A DNA stretch of 23,774 nt, taken from assembly GCA_964480195.1 (NCBI GenBank), contig CAYZOJ010000022.1, positions 1 through 23,774 on the forward strand, given 5' to 3'. A model generated the notes under the pieces. That model ran no database searches. It was given only the letters and a program-made list of their open reading frames with translations, and was not told the origin of the DNA. Source of the DNA: Stercoripulliclostridium_A sp964480195. Its GTDB lineage: Bacteria; Bacillota; Clostridia; Christensenellales; DTU072. Both the position numbers and the translations under genes were made by a program. Below, piece after piece: positions 1 through 6,967 of this stretch (within the stretch, counting starts at the first letter, position 1; each line of letters starts with the position of its first letter).

Positions 1-84
1 TGTTTAGATCGCGTTTAATTCTCGCTTCTTACTGTCTGTTCTGTTTTCAAGGTACTTTTGCCGTCGTTTTGCGACAGCCTTTAT
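1..84 (-). ncRNA. Probable rRNA operon 5' leader (runs off left edge)
   Basis: Read on the minus strand, this stretch begins just after a strong promoter, forms a 7-bp hairpin (positions 60-78: GCTGTCG, loop CAAAA, CGACGGC with one G-T pair) and continues with GTACCTTGAAAACAG (41-55). An ACCTTGAAAAC-type sequence is characteristic of the region ahead of 16S or 23S rRNA in many Bacillota, where it belongs to the processing and antitermination leader. No rRNA body lies within the window, so the identity is inferred from leader motif plus promoter. It is divergent from the tRNA-Arg gene. It could instead lead another stable RNA. Confidence 0.5.
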
Positions 85-113
85 ATAATATCGTTTCGTA
101 AATTTTTTGTCAA
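85..113 (-). promoter_or_regulatory. Sigma-A promoter of the leftward (rRNA-like) transcript
   Basis: On the minus strand a perfect -35 TTGACA (108-113) is followed by a 17-bp AT-rich spacer and -10 TATTAT (85-90). The predicted transcript start near 78 coincides with the base of the leader hairpin. The upstream minus-strand sequence (114-175) is rich in A and T tracts, as in UP elements of rRNA promoters. Prediction by consensus only. Confidence 0.7.
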
Positions 114-183
114 CTGTTTTTTCAACTATTTTTGACATTTTTTTAGAAACGAAAATTATAACGATTTTAAGTTGCATTTTTTG

Positions 184-212
184 TTTACACGGGAACGCTT
201 TTGGATTATACT
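184..212 (+). promoter_or_regulatory. Promoter of the tRNA-Arg gene
   Basis: TTTACA (184-189, 5/6 match to the -35 consensus), a 17-bp spacer, and TATACT (207-212, 5/6 match to the -10). The predicted start near 219 lies about 15 nt ahead of the mature tRNA 5' end. It is back to back with the leftward rRNA-like promoter, leaving a compact divergent control region between 113 and 184. Confidence 0.7.
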
Positions 213-233
213 TAATATAACTTAATCGTCCGT

Positions 234-310
234 GTACCCGTAGCTCAGTTGGATAGAGCGTGAGACTCCGACTCTCAAGGCCGAAGGTTCGACTCCTTTC
301 GGGTACGCCA
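234..310 (+). tRNA. tRNA-Arg, anticodon CCG
   Basis: A full cloverleaf can be folded by eye. The acceptor stem is GTACCCG (234-240) with CGGGTAC (300-306), with discriminator G307 and an encoded CCA (308-310). The D-arm is GCTC/GAGC. The anticodon stem is TGAGA/TCTCA around the loop CTCCGAC, which puts CCG at positions 34-36 (268-270) and so reads the CGG arginine codon. The T-arm is GAAGG/CCTTT around TTCGACT, with one G-T pair at its base. The variable region is short, as in class I tRNAs. It is 77 nt long including CCA, with its own promoter and a downstream hairpin terminator, so it is probably a single-gene transcript. Confidence 0.96.
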
Positions 311-318
311 TCTAACCG

Positions 319-353
319 AGGGGAATTACATCATAATGTTTTAATTCCCCTTT
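319..353 (+). terminator. Hairpin terminator after tRNA-Arg
   Basis: AGGGGAATTA (319-328) pairs perfectly with TAATTCCCCT (342-351) around a 13-nt loop and is followed by only two further T residues before a G. The 10-bp stem immediately after the tRNA fits a Rho-independent terminator, but the T tract is short, so read-through into mnmA is possible. Confidence 0.65.
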
Positions 354-493
354 GTCAAGATTATTTGTGATTTTGCTAAAAAATTTTTTTGTAAAATCAT
401 AGACGTAACTACATATTGGGTTGCTTGCATAATTGAGGCACAATTCACCAAAAATCGCGAAATCGCGACGTATATATAATAAGGATAAATAAT

Positions 494-1576
494 ATGTCGA
501 ACAAGAAAAAAGTCGTTATCGGAATGAGTGGCGGAGTGGACTCCTCTGTCGCCGCGCTCCTCTTAAAAGAACAGGGATACGATGTCGTAGGTCTGTTTAT
601 GCGTAATTGGCACGAAGAAGACGAATCGGGCGTATGCACTGCCGAGCAAGATTACTCGGACGTCAGGCGCGTCGCGGGTCTTATCGACATTCCGTATTAC
701 ACGATAGATCTCAGCAAAGAATACGCCGACAGAGTTTTCAAATACTTTTTGGAAGAGTACAGCCACGGCAGAACGCCGAATCCCGACGTCCTATGCAATC
801 GAGAGATAAAGTTCGGACCGTTCAAAGAATTTGCGTCGAGTATCGGTGCTGACTACATCGCGACGGGACACTATGCGGGAATCGAAACAAAAGACGGTAA
901 GAACTATCTTATCCGCGCGAAGGACGAAAACAAAGACCAGACTTACTTCTTGAACCAGCTCAGCCAAAAGCAAATCGAAAACGTACTGTTTCCGCTTACC
1001 GAAATCGAAAAACCCGAGGTTCGCGAAATCGCCAAGAAATACAATCTTGCCACTGCCGAAAAAAAGGACAGCACGGGCATATGCTTTATAGGCGAGCGCA
1101 ACTTCAGAAAATTCCTTGCGGAGTACCTTCCGATGAAGCCCGGGAAGATAAAGACTCTCGACGGCAAGACCATCGGCGAACACGACGGAGTATTCTTCTA
1201 TACTATCGGACAGCGTAAAGGCTTCGGAGTCGGAGGCGTAAAGGGAGCGACCAACGACGCGCCCTACTATGTCGTCAAAAAAGACGTCGAGCACAATGTG
1301 CTTTACGTAAATCAAGGCGAATGCGACGAGTTATTCTCGACCGAAATCTTTACCGAAAAGTTCAATTACATTACCGACCCGATCGAACCCGGAACGCGAG
1401 TACTGCTCCGCACGCGCCACCGCGAAAAGCTCATTCCCGCCACTGCTTATCCCGAGGGCGACGCCGTGCGAATCGTTGCGGACACCCCCGTAAGAGCGGT
1501 AACGCCCGGGCAATACGCGGTAATTTACGACGGAAGAACGTGCATAGGCGGAGGCAAAATAAACAAATCGCGCTAA
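494..1576 (+). CDS. mnmA: tRNA-specific 2-thiouridylase MnmA
   Basis: MnmA adenylates and thiolates U34 of the tRNAs for Lys, Glu and Gln in the cytoplasm, making the 2-thio part of modified wobble uridines. The 360-residue product has the family's usual length. Visible hallmarks are the PP-loop ATP motif GMSGGVDSS (residues 10-18), the catalytic cysteine C101 in VLCNREIKFG and the partner cysteine C197 in STGICFIGERNF. The C-terminal region is the usual beta-barrel part (GQRKGFGVGG onward). The ATG is preceded by AAGGA eight bases upstream. The gene lies downstream of the tRNA-Arg gene; no strong promoter is visible between 352 and 493, although a TATAAT at 475-480 sits too close to the ribosome site to be useful. 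Confidence 0.97.
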   Translation: MSNKKKVVIGMSGGVDSSVAALLLKEQGYDVVGLFMRNWHEEDESGVCTAEQDYSDVRRVAGLIDIPYYTIDLSKEYADRVFKYFLEEYSHGRTPNPDVLCNREIKFGPFKEFASSIGADYIATGHYAGIETKDGKNYLIRAKDENKDQTYFLNQLSQKQIENVLFPLTEIEKPEVREIAKKYNLATAEKKDSTGICFIGERNFRKFLAEYLPMKPGKIKTLDGKTIGEHDGVFFYTIGQRKGFGVGGVKGATNDAPYYVVKKDVEHNVLYVNQGECDELFSTEIFTEKFNYITDPIEPGTRVLLRTRHREKLIPATAYPEGDAVRIVADTPVRAVTPGQYAVIYDGRTCIGGGKINKSR

Positions 1577-1591
1577 AACCGATTTCTTAAT

Positions 1592-1628
1592 TACGGAATT
1601 CTCTTACGCGCGAAGTTTCGTTTCCGTA
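1592..1628 (+). other. Inverted repeat between mnmA and lipoprotein gene
   Basis: TACGGAA (1592-1598) and TTCCGTA (1622-1628) form a 7-bp stem, with CGAA/TTCG inside the loop able to form a small inner stem. It abuts the next promoter's -35 box, so it could be an mnmA terminator without a clean T tract or an operator. It ends in TTG rather than a U run, so its role is uncertain. Confidence 0.35.
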
Positions 1629-1657
1629 TTGACAAGAAAACAAGATTATAATATAAT
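1629..1657 (+). promoter_or_regulatory. Consensus sigma-A promoter of lipoprotein gene
   Basis: TTGACA (1629-1634), 17-bp spacer, TATAAT (1652-1657): both hexamers match the sigma-A consensus exactly. Predicted start near 1664, followed by GGAGG (1686-1690) nine bases before the ATG at 1700. This suggests strong, possibly constitutive expression. Confidence 0.88.
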
Positions 1658-1699
1658 CATCTTACACGGGTTCGCCCGAAATAATGGAGGTATTAAAAA

Positions 1700-2107
1700 A
1701 TGAAGAAGAAAGTATTATCCGTAATAGCTATATTGGCTCTTGTTGCGGTTCTCGCCGTAGTTCTCGTTGCTTGCAACCCCAGTTCTTATCAAAAGAAACT
1801 CGAGGATGCCAACTACAAAGTAACCGTCTCCGAAGAAGACAGCGACGCCGTTAAACTCGTAAACAAGGGACTCGAACTCGACGGCGGATACGAAGGCAAA
1901 GTAACCTGGATCGTATCGGGAACAAAATTCGGTGTTTCCCTTTCGTCCGGTGTAGAGGCAGGCTCCGTTACCATCACCAAGTTCGAAAAGAGCGCAGACG
2001 CTAAAAAGTACGTTGAAGACTTCTTGGGCGGAGAGAGCGACACGGTCGTAAGAAAAGGCACCGTCGTTATCACCGGTGACGCCGACAGCGTTGAACTTGT
2101 AAAATAG
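1700..2107 (+). CDS. Small secreted lipoprotein, function unknown
   Basis: A 135-residue protein with a lysine-rich N-terminus, a hydrophobic helix (about residues 5-23) and the lipobox LVAC, so C25 should be lipid-modified and the mature protein of about 110 residues anchored outside the membrane. The mature part is acidic and lysine-rich with alternating short segments (KVTVSEED, GKVTWIVSG, GSVTITKFE, GTVVITG), suggesting a small mostly beta fold. I recognise no named domain. It has a perfect consensus promoter, a strong ribosome site and its own terminator, so it is an abundant monocistronic product. It lies between mnmA and the convergent tetR gene; neither neighbour indicates a role. Confidence 0.85.
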   Translation: MKKKVLSVIAILALVAVLAVVLVACNPSSYQKKLEDANYKVTVSEEDSDAVKLVNKGLELDGGYEGKVTWIVSGTKFGVSLSSGVEAGSVTITKFEKSADAKKYVEDFLGGESDTVVRKGTVVITGDADSVELVK

Positions 2108-2127
2108 TTAGGATTTTACAAAAGATA

Positions 2128-2154
2128 AATCCGCCCTTTCGGGGCGGATTTTTT
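2128..2154 (+). terminator. Rho-independent terminator (possibly bidirectional)
   Basis: AATCCGCCC (2128-2136), loop TTTCG, GGGCGGATT (2142-2150), then TTTT. A 9-bp GC-rich stem plus T tract ends the lipoprotein transcript. Read on the minus strand the same stem is followed by a weaker TATCTTTT, so it may also stop the convergent tetR transcript. Confidence 0.92.
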
Positions 2155-2247
2155 ATTGTATTGTTTTTTGTCTTCCGTTTTTGTCGAAATCTTTTTAGTA
2201 AGTCCTTATATTATATTGTACGCGCGCACGCGCGAGCGTATTTAAGG

Positions 2248-2844
2248 CTAATCGAACAAGACGACGAGAAGTCTTTTGATTTCCGCGCGCATGGCTTTAT
2301 AGTCGATGTACGCGTGCTTATCGTATACGCATTCGTGAGCATAAGACTGCAAAATCACTATCGCGAGATGGACTCTTTCCGCAACGTCGGGTCTATCGTA
2401 ACCGAGTTCAAGAAGCTTTTGGGAAAACTTTGCCGTCATTTTGTCTTCGAGAGAAGTAAATCTCTCGTCGACGGCGGGGTCGGTAGAGGTCAGGGCGTGC
2501 AACGCCTCGTGTATGGCGGCGTTATTTTTATGAGCTTCGACGGCAACGTCGATGGTCGTATCTATGAGCGACGGGAAATTTATCGGCGCGACGATGGCTT
2601 CGAGTTCTTCGAATACGGGATTAAAAACGTTGTCGATGTAAATATCGAGGACCTCGAGCAAAATGTCGCGTTTGTCGCGGAAATAGCCGTAAACTATCCC
2701 CGTCGAAACTCCCGCGCGCTTTGCGATTTCCGCTGTATTCGTATTAAAATAACCGGCTTCCGCAAACATCTCGTAGCCCGCCGCGATTATCTTATTCTTT
2801 TTTTCTATCGACCGCTGTTGTTGCGGTTCTCTTACCGTTGCCAT
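2248..2844 (-). CDS. TetR/AcrR family transcriptional regulator
   Basis: A 198-residue regulator with the typical TetR layout: an N-terminal helix-turn-helix DNA-binding domain (about residues 15-60; AGYFNTNTAEIAKRAGVSTG, ending in VYGYFRDK) and a variable helical ligand-binding and dimerisation domain. A GGAGG lies five bases before the ATG. The gene has its own promoter embedded in a palindrome at 2876-2907, which suggests autoregulation. Its ligand cannot be told from sequence. It is downstream of the GH95-GH27 operon on the same strand, but its promoter is separate and no matching palindrome was seen at the glycosidase promoter, so control of that operon is not supported. It converges on the lipoprotein gene. 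Confidence 0.93.
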   Translation of the reverse strand: MATVREPQQQRSIEKKNKIIAAGYEMFAEAGYFNTNTAEIAKRAGVSTGIVYGYFRDKRDILLEVLDIYIDNVFNPVFEELEAIVAPINFPSLIDTTIDVAVEAHKNNAAIHEALHALTSTDPAVDERFTSLEDKMTAKFSQKLLELGYDRPDVAERVHLAIVILQSYAHECVYDKHAYIDYKAMRAEIKRLLVVLFD

Positions 2845-2875
2845 GTCGCCTCCGAACGAGTGAACTCACATAAAA

Positions 2876-2907
2876 ACGAGCTCTATATATTATAATATAA
2901 AGCTCGT
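2876..2907 (-). promoter_or_regulatory. Palindromic operator over the tetR promoter
   Basis: ACGAGCT (2876-2882) and AGCTCGT (2901-2907) are perfect 7-bp inverted arms. Nested within is a second perfect palindrome, TATATTATAATATA (2886-2899), which contains the -10 hexamer of the tetR promoter. An operator straddling the -10 is the usual arrangement for TetR self-repression. Transcribed from the upstream GH27 side, the same arms form a stem followed by TTTT, so it may double as the terminator of the glycosidase operon. Confidence 0.6.
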
Positions 2908-2917
2908 ATTTTTGCAA
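2889..2917 (-). promoter_or_regulatory. tetR promoter
   Basis: On the minus strand: TTGCAA (2912-2917), 17-bp spacer, perfect -10 TATAAT (2889-2894). The predicted start near 2882 falls in the proximal arm of the palindrome. Leader of roughly 38 nt to the ATG at 2844. Confidence 0.7.
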
Positions 2918-2939
2918 ATCGTTTTTTTATCGGCGCTTC

Positions 2940-4589
2940 CTATCCGAGTATGAATACCTTTACGGAATGCCTGTCTATTTCTCCGCGGAGATATTCAGCC
3001 TTGTCCACGCCTTTTCCCGTAAGGCAATCGGTAACGGGGAGAGTTCCGTCGTACTCGATATAGTTACAGTTTTTATAGATGTCTTCGCTAAAATCGTACG
3101 ACGCGCGTTCGCCCTTATTGAACAGACAAATCGCGGTTTTGCCTCCCGAAAGAGGCTTTACGAGTACCTGAACAGCACCGTTTACGATTCTCTTGCATTG
3201 CTTGCCGAGTGCGTCTTGGTCTATTCCGATGAGGAGCGGATTCTTGACGATTTCCAATACCTCGTCGCTAATCGAGCGAATGTCGTTACCGAGTATCAAC
3301 GGCGACGCCATCATACACCACAAGGCAAAGTGCGCCACGTTTTCGCTATAAGTCAATTCGCCGACTCCGACTTCGAGCATATCGGGATCGTTCCAATGTC
3401 CCGGGGACGCGTACTTATAGAGTTCGACGTTTTGTTCATAGAGCTTGCATACGCTGTTCCAGTTGGGCTGTATGTCGAACGTCGTCCTCCAGAGGTTACC
3501 GGCACTCGCGCCCCAAAGATAGGGTTTGCCCGAGCCCCATTCGCAAATCGAAAACACCATTTTGCGTTCCTCTGTTCCGCTTTCTTCGGCGTACCGCGCC
3601 GTTGCTCTCTTAATGCAGTCGCCCATATGTTGATATTGAAGCATATCGGACGTCGCGTTGTTGTCGACGGGATTTAACAATTTTATCTTGTTTACGCCCT
3701 TTTTGAGCATAATCTTCTTTTGGGTGGTGTACTCGTTCCAGCGTACGTTTTTGGGAATGTGCATTCCGTATACGTCCTCGCCGTTTACGAGAGCGATAAG
3801 GTACTTTTCAAAAGAGTACCTTTCGTGCGTGTAGACCGTCAAAACGTACTCGCCGTCCTCGGGAACGCTTACCGCGTATTCGATACTACCCTCTCCCGCG
3901 TCCAGTCCGCTGACGTGAGTTTTTAACGTCTGAGTGTCGTATTGTGAGGCTTTTCCCCTAAAACTCGTCTTAAAAACGTGCGCGGAGCCCTCTCTGACGC
4001 CCTCTTCGGCCGTAAAGATTTTCTTTACCGGCTCGCCCTGCTTGTTTACCGAAATCCCCGCAACCCACGGCGCGTATTTGGTGTACGGAACGTTATGGCA
4101 AAAGTCGAGTTTCCAATATTCGATACCCCACTTCGCGAACGTGTACGCGTCAATGTACTCGTGCCCCTGCGTGCCGGGATACTCTTGACAAGTGTAAGTA
4201 CCGTTGGAAGAGTACAATCCGAGCTTCATACCGACACTGCGAACCTTGTCTGAAAGCGCGCGCATTCCGTCCGGGAAGGTTACGTAATCGGGCTCGAGTT
4301 CGCCGTGTTCGTTACGTTCTTTTGCCTCCCAGCAGTCGTCGATATTGAGATAGACGTATCCGGCGTCGATGAGTCCTTTGTCGCGGATGGCTTCCGCCAT
4401 ACCGTAAATTACGTTCTGATCGATACGCTCCTGAAAGGTATTCCAAGAGCTCCAGCCCATGGGCGGTGTTAAAGCCACTCCGTTATCGTACGGCTTTTGA
4501 GCATACAGCGTCGGGGTGTTTCCGCGCTTACGTTTTGCCAGCGCTTTAAGGTAACAAACGGGACACATTCCGTTACGTCTTCTTGCCAT
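2940..4589 (-). CDS. GH27 alpha-galactosidase-family glycosidase with inserted beta domain
   Basis: Glycoside hydrolase family 27, retaining enzymes acting on alpha-galactosides or alpha-N-acetylgalactosaminides. Seen: TPPMGWSSWN (41-50), NIDDCW (82-87), the nucleophile region YWKLDFC with D162, the CEWG segment (349-352), WRTTFDIQ with probable acid/base D372 (aligned by eye to human GLA D231), and WNDPDML (399-405). Between the nucleophile strand and HMGDCIKRA an extra block of about 150 residues (about 170-318) interrupts the barrel; its alternating hydrophobic pattern (GEYVLTVYTH, KKGVNKIKLLNP) resembles a carbohydrate-binding beta-sandwich. No signal peptide; an N-terminal tail carries C9-x2-C12. 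AAGGAG precedes the ATG. It lies 56 bp after the GH95 gene, so the two are one operon. Substrate specificity cannot be assigned. Confidence 0.92.
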   Translation of the reverse strand: MARRRNGMCPVCYLKALAKRKRGNTPTLYAQKPYDNGVALTPPMGWSSWNTFQERIDQNVIYGMAEAIRDKGLIDAGYVYLNIDDCWEAKERNEHGELEPDYVTFPDGMRALSDKVRSVGMKLGLYSSNGTYTCQEYPGTQGHEYIDAYTFAKWGIEYWKLDFCHNVPYTKYAPWVAGISVNKQGEPVKKIFTAEEGVREGSAHVFKTSFRGKASQYDTQTLKTHVSGLDAGEGSIEYAVSVPEDGEYVLTVYTHERYSFEKYLIALVNGEDVYGMHIPKNVRWNEYTTQKKIMLKKGVNKIKLLNPVDNNATSDMLQYQHMGDCIKRATARYAEESGTEERKMVFSICEWGSGKPYLWGASAGNLWRTTFDIQPNWNSVCKLYEQNVELYKYASPGHWNDPDMLEVGVGELTYSENVAHFALWCMMASPLILGNDIRSISDEVLEIVKNPLLIGIDQDALGKQCKRIVNGAVQVLVKPLSGGKTAICLFNKGERASYDFSEDIYKNCNYIEYDGTLPVTDCLTGKGVDKAEYLRGEIDRHSVKVFILG

Positions 4590-4645
4590 TTTTATTCTCC
4601 TTCAAATGTATTTTTTGTGTTGTTTCGATGTTTGTTTTGCGGTGT

Positions 4646-6859
4646 TTAGGCTTCCGATAATTCTATTCCGGTTACCTTTACATTTTCTTTTAGGTTGGTC
4701 GGACGAAGTTTAAGATTGCCTCCGCGAACGCAGACTTCCGATACTTTTCCGTCTTCCCAGCTAAAATCGACAGTGGCGCCTCCCTCTAATCTAAGACCTC
4801 TTACCGCGCCCTTATCCCACATCTTCGGAAGTGCCGGCAGTAGCTCCAAAACGCCGTCGTCGACGGTTGTGAGGATCTCGTTGACCCCCGCGACATAACC
4901 GTAGTTTCCGTCAATTTGGAAAATGCGCGGAGGGTGCATATCGAGAAGGTTAGGGAAGATCGAATGCGCCGTCATATTCCGTATTACTCGCTCCGCCCTC
5001 TCGGAATTGCGAAGACGTCCGGCAAGACAAATAGCCCACGCTCCGCTCCATCCGTGATAAAGTTTGGCGTTATCAAGACGACACTCGTAAAGTTTTGATA
5101 TCCCCTCTACAAGCTCTTTATCCTTATAATAGTTGGCGACCCGCCCCGGGTAGAGCGCGTACAACGGCGAAAAATGCCTGTGTCCTTTATCCTCGGTAAC
5201 GAAGTCTTCTTGCCACTCGTTGATACCGTTTTTACCGAAAGTGAACGGGCGCAAAGCGGGAAGCGCGCGGGCGATTTCCTCTTTTAAGGCTTCGTCGGAA
5301 GAAATCTCGAGGGCGTTACCGAAAGCCTCGCGAATGACCCCCATATCGAATGCCGACGCGTACCCCACGGAGCACAAAGAGCCGTCCGCATAAAAGCGAT
5401 GTTCGGGCGACGTCGAGGGACATGTTACGAGTTCGCCGTTATGTTCTACAAGAAAGTCGAGAGCGAAACGCGACGCCTCTTCGACCGAAAATTTGATTTT
5501 ATCGCGCTTGTGTTCAAGACCGCCGTAACGGTAATGAGCGTACGCTTCGTTTGCAAGCCACACCCCGCAAAGAGGCGCGAACATATAAGACGGCGTTCCC
5601 TTAACGGGAGCCGTATGCCTCCAAATGTCGGAATTGTGTCCTGCGCACGAACCGCGGGCGCCGTAATTGACTTTTGCCGTTTTTTGTCCGCGCAGAGAAA
5701 GCTCGTATACAAAATCTATAAACGGCTCCGCGCACTCCGAAAGCCCTACTTGCTCGCTCGCCCAATAGTTCATCTCGGTATTGATGTTGACGGTATAGTT
5801 CGACGACCACGGCGGACGAACGACGTTGTTCCAAATCCCTTGAAGGGTTGTAGCCTCCCCGCCCGAACGACTCGCCGAAATCATAAGATACTTGCCGAAA
5901 TTGTATAAGAGTTCGCAAAGCGACTTCTTAGTCGTTCCGCGTTTTGCGAGTTTTTGGAGCTCCGACGCCGTTATTTCCTCGTCCGCACAGAGGCTGAACG
6001 TCTGTTTGGAGTAAAGAGCGGAGTAATCGGCGACGTGTCTTTTTTTGATATCGTCATAGTCCGAGATATTATCGAGTACCTCTCCGCACTTACGACAGAC
6101 TTCTTTCCTATCCGTAGATGGGAACTTGTCGTAAGATATAAATCCCGTTGCCGTGGATACAAACAACGTTACATTTTGCGCGCCGATGATTTTTATGGTA
6201 TTACCCGAAACACTCTTTTGTCCATCCGTCTTTACATCTAAGGCAAAAGCAAACGCCATACCCTTACCCTCGGAATAACCGACAGGGTTTTTGGAAAATA
6301 CGTACGGGGGAAGGTCCTTATCCGGGGCGTTACCCGTAACGAACAATCTACCCTCTTTTACAAAACTTTCGTAAACTATTTTCGACGAAGCAGAAATACT
6401 CAATCCGAAAGGCTTTTCCGACGTAATCCTATACGCAAAAACTTTATCGGGATACGAGCAAAAACACTCACGCGTTACCGCGCCCGAATTTATCGTCAAT
6501 ATGGCACTGCTTAAATCAAGCTCTCTTTTGTATCCTCGGTTACCTATTCCCGCAAAACGTAAGACAATATCGCCGAGAGGAAGGTAGGACTCCGAGTAGT
6601 CCCCGCAAAGAGTTTGTTCCGTTTCCGCCTCGGCTTCTTTATATTTGCCGTCAAAAACGAGGCGTCTTACGGCGTCGAGATTTTTTAGACTCTCATCCGA
6701 GTCATAATCCTTGGGATACCCTGACCAGAACTTGGCGTCGTTTAGAGATATCGTTTCCTTACGCTTTCCGCCGTATACCATCGCACCGATAATGCCGTTG
6801 CCTATCGGCGTGCCGTCTACCCAGTCCCTTGCAGGTTTTTTGAGAATTAGTTTATCCAT
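4646..6859 (-). CDS. GH95 family glycosidase (alpha-L-fucosidase type)
   Basis: Family 95 enzymes are inverting exo-glycosidases, mostly alpha-1,2-L-fucosidases and some alpha-L-galactosidases. The 737-residue product has the N-terminal beta region starting WVDGTPIGNG..GAMVYGG and an (alpha/alpha)6 barrel. Active-site candidates by comparison with Bifidobacterium AfcA: asparagines N358/N360 in VNINTEMNYW, acid E486 in CPSTSPEH and D650 in QIDGNYG. I chose the ATG at 6859 (MDKLILKK) because GGAGG sits five bases upstream, and the ATG at 6874 lies at or before the predicted transcript start. No signal peptide, so it is expected to be cytoplasmic, working with the downstream GH27 enzyme on imported oligosaccharides; no transporter is in the same operon. 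Confidence 0.92.
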   Translation of the reverse strand: MDKLILKKPARDWVDGTPIGNGIIGAMVYGGKRKETISLNDAKFWSGYPKDYDSDESLKNLDAVRRLVFDGKYKEAEAETEQTLCGDYSESYLPLGDIVLRFAGIGNRGYKRELDLSSAILTINSGAVTRECFCSYPDKVFAYRITSEKPFGLSISASSKIVYESFVKEGRLFVTGNAPDKDLPPYVFSKNPVGYSEGKGMAFAFALDVKTDGQKSVSGNTIKIIGAQNVTLFVSTATGFISYDKFPSTDRKEVCRKCGEVLDNISDYDDIKKRHVADYSALYSKQTFSLCADEEITASELQKLAKRGTTKKSLCELLYNFGKYLMISASRSGGEATTLQGIWNNVVRPPWSSNYTVNINTEMNYWASEQVGLSECAEPFIDFVYELSLRGQKTAKVNYGARGSCAGHNSDIWRHTAPVKGTPSYMFAPLCGVWLANEAYAHYRYGGLEHKRDKIKFSVEEASRFALDFLVEHNGELVTCPSTSPEHRFYADGSLCSVGYASAFDMGVIREAFGNALEISSDEALKEEIARALPALRPFTFGKNGINEWQEDFVTEDKGHRHFSPLYALYPGRVANYYKDKELVEGISKLYECRLDNAKLYHGWSGAWAICLAGRLRNSERAERVIRNMTAHSIFPNLLDMHPPRIFQIDGNYGYVAGVNEILTTVDDGVLELLPALPKMWDKGAVRGLRLEGGATVDFSWEDGKVSEVCVRGGNLKLRPTNLKENVKVTGIELSEA

Positions 6860-6878
6860 TTTGCCTCCGAGCATTTAT

Positions 6879-6907
6879 ATTGTACAGTCTTTTGCGCTCT
6901 AAATCAA
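6879..6907 (-). promoter_or_regulatory. Promoter of the GH95-GH27 operon
   Basis: On the minus strand: TTGATT (6902-6907), 17-bp spacer, TACAAT (6879-6884). The predicted start near 6872 gives a leader of only about 13 nt, just enough for the GGAGG site. It lies immediately downstream of the gcv terminator, so the glycosidase operon is a separate transcription unit. Confidence 0.7.
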
Positions 6908-6916
6908 TACCTTTAT

Positions 6917-6948
6917 AAAAAAACGATTCCGACATATCGTCGGAATCG
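6917..6948 (-). terminator. Strong terminator of the glycine cleavage operon
   Basis: On the minus strand CGATTCCGAC (6939-6948), loop GATAT, GTCGGAATCG (6924-6933), followed by seven T residues (6917-6923). A perfect 10-bp stem plus U tract, 19 nt after the gcvPB stop codon. Confidence 0.96.
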
Positions 6949-6967
6949 CCTTTAATTTTCGCTTAGC

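Noticed and set aside
475..480. TATAAT as the mnmA -10 box
   Set aside because: A transcript from it would start about at or after the AAGGA ribosome site at 481-485, and no matching -35 lies 17 bp upstream.
1592..1628. Confident mnmA terminator
   Set aside because: The 7-bp stem has a 23-nt loop and no T tract, so it is kept only as an inverted repeat of uncertain role.
2161..2895. A 244-residue open frame on the plus strand opposite tetR
   Set aside because: It is the antisense shadow of a clear TetR gene, runs through the tetR promoter palindrome, and has no ribosome site or recognisable motif.
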